The position numbers and the translations under genes were made by a program. A model generated the notes under the pieces. That model was not told where the DNA came from. It saw nothing but the letters and a program-made list of their open reading frames with translations, and did no database searches. From the NCBI GenBank assembly GCA_963733505.1, contig CAVTDW010000004.1, positions 1 to 64,000 of the forward strand: DNA of 64,000 nt. Reading direction: 5' to 3'. Of the stretch, positions 1-8,733 are shown piece by piece (position 1 is the stretch's first letter; each line of letters starts with the position of its first letter). The stretch comes from JALYXV01 sp963733505. Its GTDB lineage: Bacteria > Actinomycetota > Acidimicrobiia > Acidimicrobiales > Palsa-688.

Positions 1-240
1 CCACGTGATCGCGTACTGGTTGACGTCCGCGTCGATCGCCGCCTTGGCCGCGTCCTTGAGCTCGACAGGGCAGGAGAAGTCAGGGAAGCCCTGGGCGAGG
101 TTGACCGCGCCGTGCTCCATCGCCAGGCGCGTCATCCCGCGGATCACCGACTCGGTGAACGTCTCGGCCTTGGCACTGACCGGCCCGCGGCGCTGCGCGC
201 CCAGGTCGGTGGATCCGGTGGTCAGACGAGGCTCGGTCAT
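1..240 (-). CDS. Class I/II aminotransferase, N-terminal 80 residues (runs off left edge)
   Basis: Reading leftwards from the ATG at 240, 80 codons stay open to the window edge. The stretch containing VNLAQGFPDF followed by a conserved ELKDAAKAAI segment is the N-terminus typical of PLP-dependent fold-type I aminotransferases of the aspartate/kynurenine aminotransferase group. The PLP lysine lies outside the window, so substrate cannot be assigned. The N-terminus looks intact, unlike most neighbours. Family call is firm, exact enzyme unknown. Confidence 0.75.
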   Translation of the reverse strand, partial: MTEPRLTTGSTDLGAQRRGPVSAKAETFTESVIRGMTRLAMEHGAVNLAQGFPDFSCPVELKDAAKAAIDADVNQYAITW

Positions 241-370
241 GCGGACTCCTGCGGCTGCGAGAGCAAGCGGAGAGCCCATCGTAGGAGCCCATGACGTCAC
301 GTCGGCCACCGACGTCACCGGCTGACGGCCAACCACCTGGTCGGAGCGGCCAAATGTCCGCACGCGAGCC

Positions 371-524
371 GCCATCGTCACAGCGGCACGCCAACCGCCA
401 TCGTCACAGCGGCTCGCCGACCGCCATCGTCACAGCGGCGCGACAACCGCCATCGTCACAGCGGCACCCCGCAACGGACCCGCCATCGTCACAGCGGCAC
501 GCGAACCGCCATCGTCACAGCGGC
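371..524. repeat. Six-copy 26-bp tandem repeat, 17-bp core
   Basis: The 17-mer GCCATCGTCACAGCGGC starts at 371, 397, 423, 449, 482 and 508. The period is 26 bp except for one 33-bp step. Spacers are partly conserved and usually end in ACC. The last copy contains the stop codon (TGA, minus strand, 515-517) of the DUF222-HNH gene, so the array forms the 3' end and downstream region of that gene. No cas genes are nearby and spacers are only 9 to 16 bp, so this is not a CRISPR. Confidence 0.9.
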
Positions 525-2009
525 AGCTGCGCCACGTCGACGCGCGGCGGTGCCACGAGCGTGCGGCCCGCGGGATCGGTGGCCAGCCAGCGAGGTGGTG
601 CGCCCGTGAGCGGATCGGGATCTTCCCGCGCCAGGACCCAACCGCCGTCATGGATGAGGTGGTGGTGGAACCCACAGACCAGCGAGGTTCTCGATGTCGG
701 TGGGTCCGAGGTCGCGGAGCCAGAACTTCAGGTGGTGGGCCTGGCACCATCCCGGTGGCGCGTTGCAGTAGGGGAACACGCAACCGCCGTCGCGCACCAA
801 CAGCGCGCGATCTTGGGTGATGTTGGTGGTGCGCCGGGTGCGTCCGAGTCGCAGCGGGTCGCCATGGGCGGTGGTGGTCAGCACGGCAACGTCAGCGTTG
901 CAGGAGATGCGCGCCAGCGCAGGCCAGGGCAGCGGGGTGTCGAGCCCGATCAGCGTCGCCGCTCCCTGACCGACTCCCGTGACGAGCGCGCCACCGCCGC
1001 AGGTTGCGCCGTCCCGCAGCACCTGTCCGAGCAAGGCGACCGGGTCGGGCTCGACCAGCCGCAATCCATCACCCGCAACGTCCTTCGCCGTGGTCGGGTC
1101 CTTCGCCGTGGTCGGGTCCTTCGCGGTGGCCGGGGCGTCCTTCGCCGTGGTCGGCGCGCCGGTCCGGCTCGCGGAACCAGCGTTTCGCTGCTCGGGTATC
1201 CCGGCTGGCGGCTGGTCGGGCACCCGGACCATCAGGGTGAGCCGGGTGCGGTCACCGCCGGTGGTCGGAAGCTGCCCGGAGGCCAGGCCGAGGCGTCCCA
1301 GCTCGACCAGCGCATCGGCGCGGCGCTGCCCCGCGCTCCGGGTCTCCTCCGAACCGCGCGGGCGGGCAAGGGGCGCCAGGGCGGCCTGCAGCGTCGCGCC
1401 GGCCTCGGGGTCGAGCAGCCCCTCGAGGTGCCATGCGCCGTCGAAGGTGCTCGCCATGCTGAAGTACCGCTGGCTGCGCGCGTAGTCGGGCTCTACGACC
1501 GACTGGGTGTCGTCGTGCACGGTCTGGAGCGCCCTGCCCAGCAACCCCAGCTGACCGGGGGTGCCCGCAGCCGCCAGCTCGGCAATGGTCTCGCCATGCT
1601 CGGCGACGACCTCTGACGGCAGTCGGCGCGTCGACCGAGACACTGCAGCCACGTGCTCGACACCGACCTTCCCCTGGGCGAGAAGCTCGCCCAGCACGGG
1701 CAGTGTCGAGGTGGCTCGCGCGGCGGCGACGAGCCCCGCTGATGGGGTCGCGTCCAGCCTGCCGACCGCCATCACCCACGAGACGGTGGACGAGCAGCCA
1801 TCAGCGTCGGCCAGCCCTTGTTCGTCAATGGCGGCGAGGCGGCGCAGGATGCGCGCGTCCAGCCGGCGCCGAAGGGCGAGGAGAGAGCGGGTGTCGGCCA
1901 GCACGTCATCACCGCCGAGCCCGCGCGCCGGTTCGACCGGGATCGCGTCCAGGGCAGCAGCGAGCGCCGGGTGCTGCACCCCTGGATCAACGTCGCCACG
2001 TTCGAACAT
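515..2009 (-). CDS. DUF222 / HNH endonuclease domain protein (13E12 type), one frameshift
   Basis: Actinobacterial family with an N-terminal DUF222 helical domain and a C-terminal HNH nuclease domain. The HNH part shows CVFPYCNAP, then CQAHHL, and after restoring the frame a CGFHHHLIHDGGW segment. About 2 bases appear lost near 670 (CTGTGGGTTC where CTGTGTGGGTTC is expected); corrected, the protein ends at the TGA at 515-517 inside the repeat array. The middle carries a four-copy TTAKDP-like linker. The start chosen is the ATG at 2009, which sits inside an SOS box, so the mRNA may be leaderless. Related M. tuberculosis 13E12 genes are LexA-controlled. The role in vivo is not established. Confidence 0.8.
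1081..1155 (-). repeat. In-frame 18-bp repeats coding for (TTAKDP)n linker
   Basis: Four tandem units (18, 18, 21 and 18 bp) within the DUF222-HNH gene encode AKD-containing hexapeptide-like repeats. They lie between the DUF222 core and the HNH part and probably form a flexible linker of variable length. Confidence 0.8.
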
Positions 2010-2017
2010 ACGTTCGA
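2002..2017. promoter_or_regulatory. LexA SOS box
   Basis: TCGAACATACGTTCGA matches the mycobacterial/actinobacterial LexA consensus TCGAAC-N4-GTTCGA at every fixed position. The ATG start of the DUF222-HNH gene (2009, minus strand) lies inside it, so bound LexA would cover the transcription start of a leaderless or near-leaderless message. Confidence 0.85.
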
Positions 2018-2143
2018 TACTACCGCCCAAGCCTGGGCGCGGCAAGCCCCACGCACCTGCTGTGGACAACCCCAACGTGCCTACGTACCAGGCATTGTGA
2101 GCCCACGGTGGAGATCACGACGCGCAACCAAGCCCACGGGCGA

Positions 2144-2877
2144 CTAGCGACGCGGCAGCCGCGACAGCGCCTGCGACCGCTGCTCCACGAGCGCGTCGTA
2201 CGTGCCGTCGCGCTCGGCCCACCGATGCATCGGACGCCCTGCACGAGGATCTCGGCGGAGTCGGCTCGGCCGCCAGCAGGTCCACGACCTCGTCGAGGTA
2301 GGCGTCGAGGTCAAGCGCTGCCGGGTTGAGCTTCTCCTGGCCGGCCGCGGCGACGGCCGGTGGCACGAGCTCGGCCACCTCGACGCCGGTGCCCGCGAGC
2401 TGAGCGCGCAGTGCCTCGGAGTACGCGTGCACGCCGGCCTTCGACGCCGCGTAGGTCGCCATGAGAGGGAACGGGAGGAACGCGATGCCCGAGCTGACCG
2501 TGATGACCGTGCCGGAGCCGCCCGCGATGAGGTGCGGAGTGAAAGCGTCGATGACACGGATGGTGCCGAGCAGGTTGGTGGCGACCGTCGACTCGGCCGC
2601 GGCGAAGTGTCCGGGGTCGCGCAGGTCCTCGAGCAGCATCACCCCGCCATCGTGACGACCGTGTCGAGGGCCGGGTACGCGGCGAGCACCTCGTCGCGGG
2701 CACGCAGCACCGAGTCGCGTCGGTGACGTCGATCCGTACCGTCGGAAGCTCCTGCTGCTGAGGGTTGCGGCCGCCGACGACGACGGTGCTGCCTGCGTCG
2801 ACGAACCGCTGCGCGAGGCCACGGCCGATGCCGGAGGTGCCGCCGACGATGAACACGGTCCTGTTGCTGAGCTGCAC
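2144..2877 (-). CDS. Short-chain dehydrogenase/reductase (DltE-like), several frameshifts
   Basis: The N-terminus has the SDR cofactor motif GGTSGIGRG; further on are NLLGTIR and the catalytic YAASKAG after SSGIAF, and the C-terminus resumes as TYDALVEQRSQALSRL. The pieces lie in different frames, with breaks near 2720, 2640 and 2255, so either the gene is dead or the consensus is faulty. Likely an NAD(P)-dependent oxidoreductase of the cell-envelope-associated DltE group. The start is a GTG at 2877. It is divergent from the XRE regulator at 3003, an arrangement that commonly pairs an SDR with its regulator. Confidence 0.75.
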
Positions 2878-3002
2878 GATGACTCCTTCTTCTTCTTCGG
2901 GTGAGAGAGCAGACCTCGCTCGGGCCGGACCGGCGGGAGGGCCCTGCCGATCCAGGGAGTGGCGGGACCCCCTCCGACTGCAGGCGGGGCTAGCGTTGGC
3001 TG

Positions 3003-3814
3003 ATGAGCAGCGACGAGGAGACCAACCGGCTGGGCGCCTACCTGCGCGCCCGGCGTGGCCTCGTCACCCCCGAGCAGGCCGGGATCCCTGCCGGCAGTAA
3101 CCGCCGCGTCCCCGGCCTCCGCCGCGAGGAAGTCGCCATGCTGGCCGGCATCAGCGCCGACTACTACCTGCGGCTCGAGCGCGGGCGGGACAAGAACCCT
3201 CGAGCCAGGTCCTGGCCGCGGTCGCCCGTGTGCTGCAGCTGGACGAGGTCGAGCAGCAGTACCTGCTGGACCTGGCCGGCCCCACGCCCTGTACGGCGTC
3301 GCAAGCGACCGAGCGCGTGCCGGGGCGACTGCACCACCTGCTCGCCACCGTCGACCTGCCGGCGTTCGTCGAGGGTCGCGCCTTCGACGTACTGGCCTCC
3401 AACGCGTTGGCGGTTGCGCTGAACCCGCGGCTGCGTCCGGGCGAGAACCGGCTGCGTTCGCTGCTGCTCGACCCGGAGGAACGCGAGTTCCAGGCGGACT
3501 GGGAGGCGGCTACCGCGGCGTTCATCGGTGGCTTCCGGCAGTCGATCGGTGATACGGATGACCCCCGCATCGTCGAGCTGGTCGGCGAACTCTCCTTGTC
3601 CAGCGCGAGGTTTCGCTCGTTGTGGGCGCGGCACGACGTCCGTCAGCTGCGCGGAGGCACGACGACCGTCAACCATCCCGTCGTCGGTCGGCTGCGGCTG
3701 CACCGGGAGAAGCTGCCGGTCGACGACGTCACGCTGGTGCTCTACTACCCGGACCAGGACAGTGACAGCGCCGACAAGCTGAAGGGTGCTCGCCTCGCTC
3801 GCCACGACGAGTGA
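3003..3814 (+). CDS. XRE-family regulator with MmyB-type C-terminal domain, one frameshift
   Basis: The N-terminal helix-turn-helix contains VPGLRREEVAMLAGIS and YYLRLERGRD, the signature of this family. The C-terminal half (LDEVEQQYL to HPVVGRLRL and DVTLVLYYP) is the MmyB-like ligand-binding domain. The frame breaks near 3199, where AACCCTCG should read AACCCCTCG, a one-base loss in a C run. The restored length of about 270 aa is normal. It probably represses the divergent SDR gene. Confidence 0.8.
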
Positions 3815-3900
3815 CATCAGGGAGGCACCGTCCGACGAGCGCGTCGTGCCGGTCGGCCGTACCCGCGACTGAGAAGATCGCGCCTGAGGCCCGCCGAGAA

Positions 3901-3921
3901 GTGGTACGGTATACGTACCAC
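3901..3921. promoter_or_regulatory. Palindromic operator of the toxin-antitoxin locus
   Basis: GTGGTAC and GTACCAC are perfect 7-bp arms separated by 7 bp that contain a further palindrome, GTATAC. The element ends 17 bp before the antitoxin ATG. Type II antitoxins normally bind such palindromes to autoregulate; that role is inferred. Confidence 0.65.
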
Positions 3922-3938
3922 ACGCACCAGGAGGAGCG

Positions 3939-4318
3939 ATGTCGATCACCGCAAGTCAGGCGCGTGCGCGACTCTTCCCGCTCATCGAGCAAGTCAACAA
4001 TGACCGCGCTCCAGTCGAGATCGTGTCGAAGAACGGCATCAGCTTTCTCGGTCGCTCGCCGACGAGTGGAACGCGCTGCAGGAGACGCTGCACCTGCTGC
4101 AATCGCCAGCCAACGCTGAGCGGCTGTCGGCGAAGCCTGGGGCACGAGGTCGAGCCGACGGTGGCACCGCCACCCACGCGTATGATCGACGCGGAGGCCG
4201 CGACGAACGATGGTGCCGCTTCAGGCACGACCGTTGTGCACGGCGCGAGTGCTGGAAGTCCGAGCGAGCAGGCGTCGTCGTCCGAGACGGATCGCCGACG
4301 GGCAAAGGCAAGGCGTAG
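3939..4318 (+). CDS. Phd/YefM-type antitoxin, frameshifted
   Basis: Opens with MSITASQARARLFPLIEQVN, the classic YefM/Phd N-terminus that dimerises and binds DNA, preceded by a strong GGAGGA site. After about 35 residues the frame shifts near 4050; the restored frame reads DEWNALQETLHLLQSP, the toxin-neutralising helix, then continues to a TAG at 4316-4318. That leaves an unusually long, low-complexity tail where about 85 aa is normal. It would act as antitoxin to the YoeB-like product at 4348. Confidence 0.7.
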
Positions 4319-4347
4319 GTGGCCGCTGACGTTGGAGTGACGACGGC

Positions 4348-4572
4348 ATGGCGGCGAGCTACACGAGCTGGATCGGCGACGCCAAGATGCTGAAGCGCAT
4401 CAACAGGCTCATCGTCGAGGCGCAACGCGATCCCGGCGGTGGTATCGCCAAGCCCGAGCGGCTGAAGGGCGACCTCGCCGGCTACTGGTCACGCCGTATC
4501 GACCAGGAGCGTCGCCTCGTCTACACCGTCGTCGACGGTGACCTGATCATCATCCAGGCGCTGCTCCGCTGA
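4348..4572 (+). CDS. YoeB/Txe-family mRNA interferase, probably inactive
   Basis: YoeB-like core: KMLKRINRLI, KPERLKGDLAGYWSRRI and RLVY. The E. coli equivalents of Glu46, Arg59 and Arg65 are present, but the usual His in EHRLVY is Arg (ERRLVY) and the C-terminal RYHY that carries catalytic His83 is replaced by ALLR. The N-terminus is also short by a few residues and does not abut the antitoxin as in intact pairs. Either a decayed toxin or local sequence errors. Confidence 0.7.
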   Translation: MAASYTSWIGDAKMLKRINRLIVEAQRDPGGGIAKPERLKGDLAGYWSRRIDQERRLVYTVVDGDLIIIQALLR

Positions 4573-4637
4573 CTGAACGCGCAGACGTCCGGAGCGGCTG
4601 AGGCGAGCGAACGCGACAGCTCGAGGCAAGTGTCGGC

Positions 4638-5241
4638 CTACGCGGTGCTGCACGTTGCGCTCGTCGACCATGAACTGCGCGTACCAGTCCGGCCAGTTGG
4701 CGTCCGGCTGACCGGTCTCCTCCTCGTGCTTGCCGTGCGCCGCGGCGGCACGACGCAGGGCCGCGGCCAGGTCGGACGCGCGAGTCGTACGCGGCCGGCG
4801 CACCGCGTCACCCGGCCAGGCAGACGCCGGGTGATCTCCTGGACGAACCAGGTGTTGCCGTCGGGGTCCTGGAACGAGACCCACGAGCCATAGCTCGACG
4901 GTCGGGGCCGGGCGGGCGCGGCCGTTAGTGCCGGCGTGGTGGAAAACCCCACCCTGGTCGTGGAAGATCTCGCTGACCTGGGCGCCGCCGTTGGCCAGCT
5001 CCTTCTGCGCCGTCTCGATGTCGTCGACGATCAGCTGCATTCCCTCGCTGGATCCAGGGGCGGACGACGTGAGGCCGGTGCCGAAGATGACCGAGCAGGG
5101 CGATCCTGGCGGAGTCAGCTGTACGACGCGGAAGTCCGGGCCCGTGGCGAAGTCGGCGTCCTCGCGCCACCCGAGCCCCTTGTAGAAGGTCTTCGCCCGG
5201 TCGACGTCCCCGACCGGGATCACGACAACCTCGAGCTTCAT
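4638..5241 (-). CDS. VOC (glyoxalase/bleomycin resistance) family protein, frameshifted
   Basis: Starts with MKLEVVVIPVGDVDRAKTFY, the first beta-alpha-beta-beta-beta module, followed by PPGSPCSVIFG and IVDDIETA. After frame changes near 4900 and 4750 it continues as SFQDPDGNTWFVQE and then NWPDWYAQFM. Members are metal-dependent enzymes or binding proteins of diverse substrate. The start is placed at 5241 rather than the in-frame codon at 5280 because the fold begins here. Confidence 0.72.
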
Positions 5242-5340
5242 GTCCACGACACCGGCTCCTCTGCTGCATGCCGAGGCCACCAGGCCCCGACGCTGGTTGA
5301 GTCTTCAGCCTCGACCCGCGAGGGACCTCGAAGTCCAGAC

Positions 5341-6138
5341 CTACGCGACAGGTGGTTCGACGTCGTCGTACACGCGGACCGCGGCCAGCAGTCCATCGGG
5401 CCTCGCTGTCGACGACGCAGAGCCCGGCCTGCGGCGGCAGCTCGTGACCACCCCAGCTGACGCAGTCGTACTCGATCGCGCATCGCGACCCCTCGGCGGT
5501 GACGACACGCGGCTGAAGACCGATCCCGCCACCGGCCTGGAAGGTCTTTCCGAAGAACTGACGCAGCTCGCTCGGCGCCCCGGTGGAGGTCGTGCGCCCC
5601 GATCGACTCGCGGTAGTAGCCGTCGGAGCGAACGCCCCGACGACCGCGTCGCAGTCGCCGAGCGCGAGCGCTTTCCCGTACACGCAAGGCGTTTCCGGCC
5701 ACTCGGCAACCGAGCGCAGGATGGACGGACGGAGGTGGCGCGGCCGTCGACGGGCCACTGGCTGCAGTACGTACGGAAGACGACCGAGCGCTCGTCGGAG
5801 GACTCGGCGACGACCGCGACCGGCCAGGCGACTCGTCCGTCGTCGCCGGCCAGATGAGCGAGCAGCTCGAGAACGGCCCGGCCGGCCGAGCGGGTCGCCG
5901 CGATGGTCTCGATGCGGGCGTGCCGCTCGGCCAGCCAGACTGGTTGTGGCGAACGAACTCGCGCAGGTGCCGATGGCCACGCACCTCGCCGGCCCGGGGG
6001 TCGTAGACGACGACCTGGCCCGGCCACACGGCTTCGAGCGCGTCGAGGTCACCGTGCTCGAGCGCGTCGAAGTACTGCGCCGCCGGATCGGCCTGGCCCG
6101 GTGTCGTGCGTCTGCTTGCGCGCGAACGCCGGCGGCAT
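5341..6138 (-). CDS. NTF2/SnoaL-like protein with two tandem halves, frameshifted
   Basis: The first half reads AAQYFDALEHGDLDALEAVW and VVYDPRAGEVRGH; the second reads KALALGDCDAVVGAF, then LRQFFGKTFQ and AIEYDCVSWG. Both are SnoaL/NTF2-like alpha+beta barrels. At least two indels (near 5900 and 5650) separate the pieces and another probably affects the first 25 codons, so the start (ATG at 6138) is a guess. The stop at 5341 follows RVYDDVEPPVA. No catalytic role can be inferred. Confidence 0.55.
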
Positions 6139-6241
6139 CTGGCGAAGTCAGGGAACCACGGCACGTCGCCATCCTGACCCGCGAGAAACCCCACGATGTC
6201 AGGGCTTGTTCGGCCCGGAGCCTGAATGCTTGGCTGAGGTC

Positions 6242-6831
6242 ATGCGCCCTGACATCGCCCCCGGCGGCGTCTTCCCCGACTACGCGCTGCCGGACCACAC
6301 CGAGCACCGTCCGCACGCTGAGCGAGCTCCAGGGCGACGACCCGATGATCCTCACGCTCGCGCGCGGCCACTACTGCCCCAAGGAGCACCAGCAGCACCT
6401 CGAGCTGGCGGCGTTCCAGCCCAAGATCGCGGTGGCGTACACCCAGATCGTCACGATCGCGACCGACGAGCACCACACGCTGCAGGAGTTCCGCGCCTCG
6501 GTCGGCGCGCAGTGGCCGTTCCTGTCCGACCCCGGGCGGACCGTCCAGAAGGACCTCGACATCCAGGAGTACACCGACCCCGACAACGACCCGATGATCC
6601 CGCACACGCTCGTGCTCAAGCCGGGCTGGTCATCCACAGCATCTACAACGGCTACTGGTTCTGGGGCCGGCCGTCGATCGACGACCTGTGGCGCGACCTG
6701 CGCGCGGCGACCAGCGAGATCCGTCCCGACTGGGACCTGAGCACGCCGGGCCTGCGCGAGGCCTGGGACGCGGGCGACCACTCCCACTTCCACGGCTGGG
6801 ACCAGGCAAGCAGCTGCTGCAGCGGATGTGA
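6242..6831 (+). CDS. Redoxin (peroxiredoxin-like) domain protein, frameshifted
   Basis: MRPDIAPGGVFPDYALPDH, then RGHYCPKEHQQHLEL where peroxiredoxins carry the peroxidatic Cys, and SDPGRTVQKDLDIQEYTDP. Indels near 6320 and 6628 move the frame; the C-terminal part is GYWFWGRPS and a short tail ending KQLLQRM after restoring one G near 6816. The single conserved Cys suggests a 1-Cys or atypical thiol peroxidase; activity is not proven. Confidence 0.7.
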
Positions 6832-6837
6832 CCTCGG

Positions 6838-8572
6838 TCACAGATCGAGGACGACGTCCGTGTCCGGCCGGGTGCAGCAGAGCAGGACCTCGCCGGGCTC
6901 GGGCGCGGTGAGCGGCGCGAGCGCGTACGTGACGGTGCCCGACAGCAGCGGCGTCGTGCAGGTGTGGCAGACGCCGGTACGGCACGACCAGCGGGTCGGG
7001 ACGTCGCACGCCTCGGCCATCTCGAGCAGGCTGGCCAGCTCTTCGTCGAACGCGGCGTGAGCCGGCGCGGGCGAAGGTGACCAACGGCCCGGTGCCGGCT
7101 CGCGGCCGGTGACATGCGGAGGCGGCCGGTCAGCGGCCACGACGCCTGGGTTGATGGCCGACAACGAAGCGAACACCTCGGTGTGGATGCGGCTGGGCGC
7201 AAAGCCCAGGTCGACGAGCGCCGCCGTCATGGCGTCCATGAATCCGGTCGGGCCGCACAGGTAGACGCGCGCGTCGCGCGGCAGCTCGAGCGCGGCGAGC
7301 GCCGCCCGGTCGAGCCGGCCCGGGTCGACGCCGGGCCGGCGCCGGCCGTCGGCGTCGGCCGTGTAGAAGATGGGCTGCGCGCGTTCGGCAGCGATGGAGC
7401 AGCCGGTCGGCCTCGGCGGCGAGCGCGTGCGTGGACGGCCGGTCGCGTCGTGTGCAACCACCAGACCGTCGCGGGTGCTGCCCCGCGCGGCCAGGGCCTG
7501 GAGCATCGCCAGCACCGGCGTGACCCCGATGCCGGCCGACAGCAGGACGACCGGGTCGTCGTCGTCGCCGAGGACGAACTCGCCCCGCGGCGCCGCGACG
7601 TCGATCTCGTCGCCGACGGCAGCGTCGCGCCGATGTAGCCGCTCGCCACGCCGTGACTCTCGCGCTTGACGCTGATGCGGTAGCTGTCGGCGCCGACGCC
7701 GACAGCGAATAGCTGCGGACCGGCGCCGGCTCGCCGGCGCCGGTCAGCCGTACGGTCAGGTACTGGCCTGGCCGCGGCGCCGGCAGCGGCGACGCCGTCG
7801 ACCGGCCGCAGGTAGACCGACGTGACCAGCGTCGGTCTCGTGCACCAGCCGGGCGACCCGCATGCGCCGGAACCCGTCCCAGGCCGGCGCTCGGCTCGCG
7901 CCGGCCCGGCGTCGCGGATGGTCGGCCAGGTCGACCAGGTCGCGGAACGAGCCCTGCCAGCCGGGACTGAGCGCGGGGACGTTCAGCGGCTCGGCGCATC
8001 GTGTCGCGCGGTCGCCGTCGGGCAGGTACAGCAGCGCATCGGTCGAGGCGACACGTGAACTGCTCGGGCCCGCGGCCGATCTTGACGATCTCGTCGCCGG
8101 CCTGCACCAGTCCTTCGCGCAGGACCCGGAAGTAGAAACCCGGTCGATGGTGGGCGACGAGCAGCGACGCCATCTGGGGCTCGTCCAGCCGCAGTCCGAC
8201 GCGGTAGCAGGTCGTGCGCGGCTGGGTCACCTCGAATTCGGCCTCGCCGATGCGATAGCGGTCGCCGATGCAGACCTCGTCGTCGGCGCAGCCCGTCGAC
8301 CGTGAAGTTCTCGCCGAAGATGCCGTAGGTCAGGTCCGTCGCGGTCCAGCTCGCGCGGCCAGTGGTTCGTACGAGCTCGGCCTGGTAGACCATCACGGCG
8401 CGCTGCTCGCCGCCGTGCCCGCCAGATCGCCCTGACCGTCACCGTCGAGGTTCAGCCGCCGGGCCATGACCGGGCCGTCGACCGGCGCCTTCCAGATGCC
8501 GGTACGGACGGTGCGGCCGTTCCACTCGACGTCGCGGGGCAGCCCGACGTTCACCGACAAGAGCCTGGCCAT
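6838..8572 (-). CDS. MOSC - flavin reductase - 2Fe-2S ferredoxin fusion, frameshifted
   Basis: The N-terminus MARLLSVNVGLP with YGIFGENFTV and QPRTTCYRVGLRL is a MOSC domain. The middle part (YRISVKRESHGVASGYIG, VLLSAGIGVTPVLAML, VYLCGPTGFMDAM) is a ferredoxin-NADP reductase-type FAD/NAD module. The C-terminus CRTGVCHTC with a later LLCC is a plant-type 2Fe-2S ferredoxin. Domain order matches known MOSC-containing oxidoreductases that probably pass electrons from NAD(P)H to an unidentified acceptor. Several indels break it between about 7650 and 8450. Confidence 0.75.
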
Positions 8573-8666
8573 CGCTGGTCTCCCGTCCTCGCAGCCCGCC
8601 ACCTGCAGCCTCCTCTTCGGCGGGCTGGTGCGGCAATGCTGGCCGGCACGGGCTGACACAGCGACA

Positions 8667-8704
8667 CGTCGGCGGTGCCAGGACTGCTCCTGGCACCGCC
8701 GACG
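8667..8704 (-). terminator. Strong hairpin terminator after the GH3 gene
   Basis: Perfect 17-bp stem with a 4-nt loop (8684-8687), extendable by an outer CGACA/TGTCG pairing. It begins 30 bp past the GH3 stop. There is no T tract, as is usual for high-GC actinobacteria. Confidence 0.8.
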
Positions 8705-8733
8705 CTGTCGATCGAAAGGGTGAGGCCCCTTCG

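Noticed and set aside
371..524. Repeat array considered as a CRISPR
   Set aside because: Cores are 17 bp, spacers mostly 9 bp and partly conserved, no cas genes; it is a tandem minisatellite.
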